A model generated the notes under the pieces. The model saw only the letters and a list, made by a program, of their open reading frames with translations. It was not told the origin of the DNA and searched no databases. Shown here in pieces: positions 5,770 through 8,127 of a stretch of DNA of 8,127 nucleotides. This DNA is from Bacillus salipaludis. GTDB taxonomy: Bacteria > Bacillota > Bacilli > Bacillales_B > DSM-18226. Each line of letters starts with the position of its first letter. The stretch's first letter is position 1. Where the stretch lies: positions 1-8,127 of the forward strand of contig NZ_SMYO01000049.1 of the NCBI RefSeq assembly GCF_004358205.1. The letters are read 5' to 3'. A program made the position numbers and the translations under genes.

Positions 5770-6388
5770 TGCATTCCAATAAAATTTTCTTTGTTTTTAA
5801 GTCATGGAGAACAGTTTTCTATTTGATTATTTGTATATTTTGTTTATTAATTTTAGCGGGATCTTCTCTTATTGTGAATCAGCCCCCTATAAAATCCGGT
5901 GCTATCATTATGCTCGGCGGCGGTTGGACAGAACGAGCTAAAGAGGCAAGTATGTTATATAAGGAACATTTTGCTCCTGTTATTATCATATCGGACGGAG
6001 GAACAAGAACTAAACCATCAACGAAATCTGCAAAACAGGAAATTGAATGGCTTGAAAGTTATGGTGTTCCTAAAAAATTAATTATTCCCGAGTTTCGTGC
6101 ACAAAGCACTTACGGAAATGCAGTTTACACCAAAGACATTATGCATAAGTATAACTTCCAATCAGCCATAGTAGCTTCATCCTCTTACCACATGAGAAGA
6201 GTAAAATATATTTTTGATAAGGTATATTATAACTCGGTATAAGATTAACTTACTGCGCCGCGTTTGTTCCGGAATATACCACATATTTTTGGTGGGATAG
6301 TCTTGCCGGTTGGAATCATATGATATCTGAGTGTATAAAACTTGTAGGATACTGGGTTCATTATGGAATATTAAATAAAAACCGATGA
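5766..6388 (+). pseudogene. DUF218 (SanA/YdcF-like) membrane-anchored protein, frameshifted
   Basis: DUF218 proteins are envelope-associated and linked in other bacteria to cell-wall integrity; their reaction is unsettled. Here residues 17-37 form one membrane anchor, then come GAIIMLGGG (45-53), IIISDGG (73-79), STYGNA (114-119) and the signature SSSYHMRR (138-145). The frame stops at TAA 6240-6242 after 158 residues, but the next frame continues directly with GIRLTYCAAFVPEYTTYFWW and a typical amphipathic DUF218 tail to TGA 6386-6388. One missing base, probably a G at 6236-6237, explains it; the repaired protein would be about 207 residues, normal for the family. ATG 5766 is chosen because AAAGGA (5754-5759) is 6 nt upstream. 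An in-frame TTG at 5730 has no SD. A real mutation and a read error look the same here. Confidence 0.82.
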
Positions 6389-6744
6389 CATCGCGTAAAT
6401 TAATATTAAAATTATGTGCTCTTTTCTTAAGAAAAACAACAACTTTAAAGAGTTCGTTTATAAACGAAGGCAAAAAAATCTCTACAACGGTTAGCACTAC
6501 CTTCTTGTCTCTTTTTTAATTTTCCTTTCCTTTTCTTTTCGCTATTGGCGTAAAAATGGGATTAAAATGTCTGGTACGTATGAAAAAGCCGATCCAAAGT
6601 CCTCCGATAGCAGAAATAAATTCCTTTTCTCTAAATATTACTATGGATCGTCATTTGTCCCGGTGGCATCCCCTTTTCTTGTTCAACTAAATGGTAGATT
6701 AGTTTGAATTAAATTATTTTCCGAGGGTAATCCTAAACAAAAAT
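6389..6744. other. Interval with palindromes and a possible gene relic
   Basis: No intact gene. It contains a perfect 14-bp palindrome TTTTCTTAAGAAAA (6422-6435), a perfect 16-bp palindrome TTCGTTTATAAACGAA (6453-6468) and a pyrimidine-rich tract (about 6501-6540). A broken minus-strand reading frame is described separately. I find no convincing promoter for the DUF3231 gene; TTGAAT at 6704-6709 has no matching -10. Confidence 0.5.
6516..6708 (-). pseudogene. Possible relic of a small basic/hydrophobic protein gene
   Basis: On the minus strand 6708-6637 reads without a stop (including VEQEKGMPPGQMTIHSN). The next frame from 6635 continues FREKEFISAIGGLWIGFFIR and a basic tail to TAA 6516-6518. 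Dropping one base at 6636 joins them into about 62 residues with protein-like composition. There is no usable start codon or SD, and the upstream end is a stop. I do not recognise the family. In AT-rich DNA two such short open stretches can occur by chance. Confidence 0.25.
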
Positions 6745-6765
6745 ATGGGAAAAGGGAGATTAATA

Positions 6766-7740
6766 ATGGATACTTTAAATCCAATGGATGTTATAAAACC
6801 AATTGATTTTAGTTCAAAAGCATTTGACGAGAACCAACCATTAACATCCGTTGAAATGGGAAAACTTTGGGCGACTTATGTGGGAAACAGTATGTCCTTT
6901 CAAATTTTAAGTTATTTTCTTCAACATTGCGAGGAGGAAAATATAAAGAAACTATTAGAAAATGGTTTAGACTTATCAAAGGACTTTATGAAGAAAATAG
7001 AAGAAATTTTTAAAAAAGATAATTTCCCTATACCTGTAGGATTTACTAAGGAGGATGTAAATCTTGGTGCCCCGCGTTTATACGAAGATGAATTTTATGT
7101 TCATTATTTAAAATATGTGGCTAAGGCAGGGCTTAGCCTTTACGCAGTAGCAGTTCCAATACAAATGAGGGAGGATATAAGAGAATTTTTTATTTATCTT
7201 AATAATTGTGTAGCGATCCTTTTAGGGCAAATTAATAATGTATTAGCTGTAAAAAGGTATATCGCAAAACCTCCTATTATTCCAACACCAGAAACAGTTG
7301 ATTTTATTCAAAAACAAAGTTACTTAAATGGTTTTGTTGGAGATGTCCGACCTTTACATGCATTAGAGATTACTCATCTTTATGATAACATTGAGAATAA
7401 CACAGCAAGTAAGGCATTATTATTGGGATTTTATCAGACAGTTAGAGATGAAAAGATAAAGGCGTTATTTAAACGTGGATTAGACATGACTAATAAGTCA
7501 ATTAAGCAGTATATGGAAAAACTTCAGACAGAACACCTGCAATCACCGTCATACATTGACCATTTAGTTACAACATCTACATATCCACCTTTTTCAGATA
7601 AAATAATGTTATTTCATAAAGTGGACATGTTCTCAATGAAGATAAGGGCTTTTGGGAACTCACTTGCGGTAAATGGAAGAAGGGATATGGGATTTTTGTA
7701 CGGGAAGAAATCTCATAAATATTACTTTATTTATCGATGA
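6766..7740 (+). CDS. DUF3231 family protein (two ferritin-like repeats), C-terminus frameshifted
   Basis: DUF3231 proteins are common in Bacillus-type spore formers and consist of two related all-helical, ferritin-like halves; their function is not established. Here helices around 28-165 make the first half and around 195-310 the second, ending in the family-typical GNSLAVNGRRDMGFLYG (297-313). The in-frame end (KKSHKYYFIYR, TGA 7740) is atypical. Reading one base later from 7703 gives IDDATNIMIEKGWLESPP and a stop at 7805-7807, the usual DUF3231 tail, so an extra G in GGG 7702-7704 is likely and the repaired protein is about 346 aa. Start: GGGAG (6754-6758) is 7 nt from ATG 6766; an in-frame ATG at 6745 has no SD in range. 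It is probably expressed alone. Confidence 0.85.
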   Translation: MDTLNPMDVIKPIDFSSKAFDENQPLTSVEMGKLWATYVGNSMSFQILSYFLQHCEEENIKKLLENGLDLSKDFMKKIEEIFKKDNFPIPVGFTKEDVNLGAPRLYEDEFYVHYLKYVAKAGLSLYAVAVPIQMREDIREFFIYLNNCVAILLGQINNVLAVKRYIAKPPIIPTPETVDFIQKQSYLNGFVGDVRPLHALEITHLYDNIENNTASKALLLGFYQTVRDEKIKALFKRGLDMTNKSIKQYMEKLQTEHLQSPSYIDHLVTTSTYPPFSDKIMLFHKVDMFSMKIRAFGNSLAVNGRRDMGFLYGKKSHKYYFIYR

Positions 7741-7961
7741 CGCTACAAATATCATGATTGAAAAAGGGTGGTTGGAATCACCGCCAAAAGCATTTGACAG
7801 AGTTTAATTATTACTAATTCGTTTATTTTATGGTTTAATTATTTATTTTTGATTGTAATATGGGAAGATGCTTATACATGCAATCGCCTTTTTGAGCTTA
7901 CTTTTAATAAACAGATTGTGAAAAATTGTACTTAAAGTAACGGGTGCAAGAGTTAAAGATT

Positions 7962-7986
7962 GGGATGGCTGCGGCGGTCCCTTTTT
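7962..7986 (+). terminator. Terminator-like hairpin next to the group II intron
   Basis: GGGAT (7962-7966) pairs with GTCCC (7977-7981, one G-U), followed directly by TTTTT (7982-7986). It lies about 155 nt after the repaired DUF3231 stop and could terminate it. The intron-like sequence begins at the next base, as expected for group IIC introns, which insert just after such hairpins. Confidence 0.55.
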
Positions 7987-8127
7987 GTGCGACGGGCAGT
8001 CGCATGGAGTGTTGATCTGTCGACACTCTTCTTTTCATTATCTGACAGAGACGTCATCTCGGTGAAACGACTGGTTGATGATGATGATACTGAATCCCAG
8101 ATGGTGAAAGTCCATCTCCGAGGAGAC
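7987..8127 (+). ncRNA. Group II intron, 5' part of domain I (runs off the window)
   Basis: The sequence opens with GTGCGAC, the group II intron 5' consensus, and folds as a chain of short stems: GCGAC/GTCGC (7989-7993 with 7999-8003), GAGTGT/ACACTC (8007-8012 with 8023-8028), and AGATGG/CCATCT (8099-8104 with 8112-8117) capping a TGAAAGT loop. The GGTGAAAGTCC string near 8103-8113 is typical of domain I in bacterial introns. Placement straight after a terminator-like hairpin and T-run points to class C. The reverse transcriptase/maturase gene and domain V would lie beyond the window. Assignment is from remembered sequence signature. Confidence 0.72.

Noticed and set aside
6231..6242. Programmed -1 frameshifting in the DUF218 gene
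   Set aside because: No X-XXY-YYZ slippery site or downstream hairpin at the break; an indel is simpler.
6177..6497. 106-codon minus-strand open frame
   Set aside because: Largely antisense to the readable DUF218 C-terminus, no SD at its GTG start, and a stop just upstream.
6745..6765. ATG 6745 as start of the DUF3231 gene
   Set aside because: The only upstream purine run (GAGGG, 6723-6727) is about 17 nt away; the strong GGGAG lies inside this stretch and serves ATG 6766.
8074..8088. GATGAT-type short tandem repeat
   Set aside because: Only a few trinucleotide units within the putative intron domain I; no independent significance.

Overview
The window looks like low-GC Bacillota DNA, most likely Bacillaceae. 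The base composition is AT-rich, the Shine-Dalgarno (SD) sequences are strong and purine-rich, and there is a DUF3231 protein (a family I know mainly from Bacillus relatives). Two TTG/ATG start choices can be settled from SD spacing. I see no phage, CRISPR or defence module and no clearly new multi-gene system. The window is a mosaic of a conserved metabolic operon, stand-alone genes, decaying genes and mobile-element scraps.

Left edge (1-597): two unrelated transposase fragments are fused back to back. The N-terminal part of an IS3/IS150-type OrfB is on the plus strand and the N-terminal part of an ISL3-family transposase is on the minus strand. The ISL3 fragment still has an end-like inverted repeat upstream. 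A hairpin at 602-645 separates this debris from the next operon.

Operon nrdD-nrdG (658-3278, minus): oxygen-sensitive class III ribonucleotide reductase and its radical-SAM activase, with an ATGA overlap. NrdD lacks the N-terminal ATP-cone but keeps the Cys4 zinc site and the glycyl-radical motif. Upstream are two NrdR-box-like sites exactly 32 bp apart with a near-perfect Fnr/Crp-type palindrome between them, a layout that would combine dNTP sensing with anaerobic control. An 8-nt perfect SD for nrdG lies far upstream of its ATG, but a 7-bp hairpin between them could bring it to normal spacing.

Region 3393-4200 is non-coding. It holds several inverted repeats, a diverged copy of the ISL3-end-like sequence, a perfect 24-bp palindrome and an extended -10 promoter for the next gene.

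CDS 4201-5106 (plus, TTG start) is a soluble diiron acyl-ACP desaturase with all six iron ligands. It is an O2-dependent enzyme lying divergent to the anaerobic reductase. A strong terminator follows at 5231-5274.

5641-6388: a 42-aa protein with CxxH/CxxC metal-knuckle spacing overlaps (ATGA) a membrane-anchored DUF218 (SanA/YdcF-like) gene that is broken by a one-base loss near 6236.

6766-7807: a DUF3231 protein whose last about 34 residues are shifted out of frame by an apparent extra G at 7702-7704. The window ends inside what appears to be the 5' part of a group II intron (from 7987) placed directly after a terminator-like hairpin, the usual target of group IIC introns.
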